Assembly (NCBI GenBank): GCA_022827425.1
Contig: JAJDSZ010000073.1
Span: 1 to 37,149, forward strand
Source: Pseudomonadales bacterium
GTDB lineage: Bacteria; Pseudomonadota; Gammaproteobacteria; Pseudomonadales; Pseudohongiellaceae
DNA length: 37,149 bases
Direction: 5' to 3'
Shown here: positions 36,113 through 37,149 of the stretch, piece by piece
Layout of the letters: each line of letters opens with the position of its first letter
How positions within the stretch are numbered: position 1 is the first letter of the stretch
Program-made: the position numbers and the translations under genes
The notes under the pieces: model-generated
Told to the model about the DNA's origin: nothing
Seen by the model: the letters and a program-made list of their open reading frames with translations, nothing else
The model's database searches: none

Positions 36113-36137
36113 ACCACAATCGCCCACAAAATACCAC
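36113..36137 (-). promoter_or_regulatory. Candidate MraZ operator: three GTGG repeats at 10-base spacing
   Basis: On the minus strand GTGGT, GTGGG and GTGGT start at 36137, 36127 and 36117, an exact 10-base period separated by AT-rich 5-base spacers. MraZ of E. coli and Mycoplasma binds runs of such repeats. The strand and position upstream of mraZ match. I could not fix the -35 and -10 of the promoter around it. Confidence 0.8.
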
Positions 36138-36175
36138 TTTTTTACAATATTTTCGCGAACAATCCCTGTGTCGCT

Positions 36176-36214
36176 GTCATTCTGCGCGAAGCGAAGCGTA
36201 GTCGCAGAATCTCC
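36176..36214. repeat. Single arm of the dispersed GTCATTCTGCGCG repeat
   Basis: The first 38 bases match the arm at 6517-6554 with two mismatches (36 of 38 identical, same orientation). The right-hand inverted arm is absent, so this is a solo or decayed copy. It lies about 40 bases upstream of the MraZ operator and 70 bases from the rnpB 3' end. Confidence 0.85.
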
Positions 36215-36284
36215 TTGGGAACCCTGTGGGCTTGCGCATGCAGCCGATAGCGAGGTGCCTGATGATTTTCAGACGGAAGGAAGA

Positions 36285-36654
36285 GCCCGAGTCAGCCTGT
36301 AAGCCGGGTTCTGTCGAGGACAATCATTCATCTGCGGCCCGCGTCGCCGCGAACCTGTAGCGGCCTACCCGAATCCGGTGCGAGCAGCACCATGGGATTC
36401 CTATTTGGCCTTGCTCCGGGCGGGGTTTGCCTTGCCGCGGACTGTTGCCAGCCGCGCGGTGCGCTCTTACCGCACCATTTCACCCTTACCGGACCGGAGT
36501 CCGGCGGTATGCTTTCTGTTGCACTTTCCGTAGGCTCGCGCCCCCCAGGAATTACCTGGCGCCCTGCTCTATGGAGCCCGGACTTTCCTCCGCCGCGCCG
36601 GGGACCACAGCATGGCCCCGGCGCAAACAGCGATTGCCCGGCTGACTCGGACCG
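36285..36654 (-). ncRNA. rnpB: RNase P RNA, bacterial class A
   Basis: The catalytic RNA of RNase P matures tRNA 5' ends. Reading the minus strand, GAGGAAAGTCCGGGCTCC (conserved P4 strand and CR-I) is followed by AGAGCAGGGCGCCAGGTAA, then GGTAAGGGTGAAA, GTGCGGTAAGAGCGCACC, CAACAGTCCG, GGAGCAAGGCCAAATAGG, and ACAGAACCCGGCTTA near the 3' end, all nearly identical to E. coli rnpB. The outer P1 helix is CCGAGTCAGCC at 36650-36640 paired with GGCTGACTCGG at 36297-36287, which sets both ends to within a few bases. Length is about 370, normal for class A. Confidence 0.97.
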
Positions 36655-36656
36655 CC

Positions 36657-36685
36657 AGCCTAGTCAAGTTTCCTGTTGTTGGCAA
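36657..36685 (-). promoter_or_regulatory. Candidate rnpB promoter
   Basis: On the minus strand TTGCCA (36685-36680) is followed after exactly 17 bases by TAGGCT (36662-36657), and the predicted RNA start lies about seven bases further at the P1 helix. The -35 is close to TTGACA and the -10 is weak. The position matches the RNA 5' end, which is the main support. Confidence 0.5.
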
Positions 36686-36818
36686 CACGCTCCCGTACAC
36701 CGGCTCCCGTGCCCTGCATTGCACACCTTCCAGCTACTGTCACAAGTGATGCCGGCCAGAGCGTCAAATAAGAAATTTCAAAAGTTTCGATAGTTGCTAT
36801 TGAATAGAATATATCACT

Positions 36819-37149
36819 ACTGTCCGGTTAAAACTCGAATAACTTCAACTGCTTGGCGCCCATGTCGTTTTCCGGTGTGTGTTCGGTGCCCGGAAAGCCC
36901 TTTTCCAATGCGGTTTTTTCGAACAAAGTGACCGAAAAAATCTGTAACAGTGTGTGCAGCGAAGCATCCAGTTCGAGTCGCTTCTTGACGATAGCCACCA
37001 GCACATACACGGTCACGGCGACCCAGATCTGCGTCTTCACGGCGTTCACCGAGGTGCCGTGGAATCTCTTGATGCGCAGATGCTGCTTGATCCACTTGAA
37101 GAACAGTTCGATCTGCCAGCGCGCCTTGTACAGCTCGCAGACGGTCATC
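36819..37149 (-). mobile_element. 3' end of an IS4-type insertion sequence, cut by window edge
   Basis: The transposase 3' end is followed immediately by ACTGTCCGGTTA (36819-36830), which looks like a terminal inverted repeat because the stop codon TAA is embedded in it, as is common for compact insertion sequences. The left end of the element and any target duplication are outside the window. It sits about 165 bases upstream of rnpB. Confidence 0.6.
36828..37149 (-). CDS. IS4-family transposase, C-terminal part
   Basis: About 106 residues of the C terminus are visible; the rest lies beyond the right edge. YKARWQIELFFKWIK fits the IS4-family YREK signature exactly (Y-2-R-3-E-6-K), which supplies the glutamate of the DDE catalytic triad. 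RIKRFHGTSVNAVKTQIW, then VYVLVAIVKKRLEL, are typical of the group. The methionine near the edge is probably internal. The frame is intact as far as it can be seen, so the copy may be active. Confidence 0.9.
   Translation of the reverse strand, partial: MTVCELYKARWQIELFFKWIKQHLRIKRFHGTSVNAVKTQIWVAVTVYVLVAIVKKRLELDASLHTLLQIFSVTLFEKTALEKGFPGTEHTPENDMGAKQLKLFEF

Overview
The window is GC-rich bacterial chromosome, most likely from a gammaproteobacterium. The evidence is gene content and order: a complete division and cell wall (dcw) cluster running mraZ to ftsZ, then lpxC, secA, argJ, a Nudix/ThiE-like fusion gene, yacG, coaE and pilD-pilC-pilB-pilA, an arrangement familiar from Pseudomonas- and Xanthomonas-like lineages. 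MurE carries the DNPR motif of meso-diaminopimelate-adding enzymes, and LpxC implies lipid A synthesis. I cannot fix the genus or order.

Positions 1-7402 are accessory and catabolic. An AAA-type ATPase gene, probably degenerate, runs off the left edge. A CaiB/BaiF CoA-transferase (minus) diverges from an HMG-CoA lyase-like gene and an aldehyde dehydrogenase (plus, overlapping by 4 bases). A LysR regulator, convergent with the dehydrogenase, diverges from a bicupin gene, which is followed by an Asp/Glu racemase-superfamily gene. GTTATA-type inverted repeats lie in both divergent intergenic regions, so the genes may form one regulon for activation and cleavage of a short branched or dicarboxylic acid. 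The substrate is unknown. A 164-bp nested palindromic repeat lies between the bicupin and racemase genes.

Positions 7413-12904 hold a small secreted monoheme cytochrome c gene (minus) and a plus-strand type IV pilus run, pilA-pilB-pilC-pilD, continuing tightly into coaE and yacG. PilB has a shortened N terminus.

Positions 12907-36080 are all on the minus strand. In transcriptional order they are mraZ, rsmH, ftsL, ftsI, murE, murF, mraY, murD, ftsW, murG, murC, ddlB, ftsQ, ftsA, ftsZ, lpxC, secA, argJ and the Nudix fusion. From rsmH to ftsQ nearly every stop codon overlaps the next start, which suggests continuous translational coupling. The cluster supplies lipid-linked peptidoglycan precursor (MurC-F, MraY, MurG, Ddl), the septal synthase and its membrane partners (FtsW, FtsI, FtsL, FtsQ) and the cytoskeleton (FtsA, FtsZ). 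Upstream of mraZ are three GTGG repeats at exact 10-base spacing, a candidate MraZ autoregulatory operator.

Positions 36081-37149 contain a single arm of the same dispersed repeat, the RNase P RNA gene rnpB (minus) with a plausible promoter, and the 3' end of an IS4-type insertion sequence cut by the window edge. No gene-free stretch exceeds 300 bases. The longest are 6442-6655 (repeat), 7797-8002 (cytochrome and pilA upstream region; a short palindrome but no assignable promoter), 36081-36284 (operator and repeat) and 36656-36827 (rnpB promoter, otherwise AT-rich with nothing recognised).
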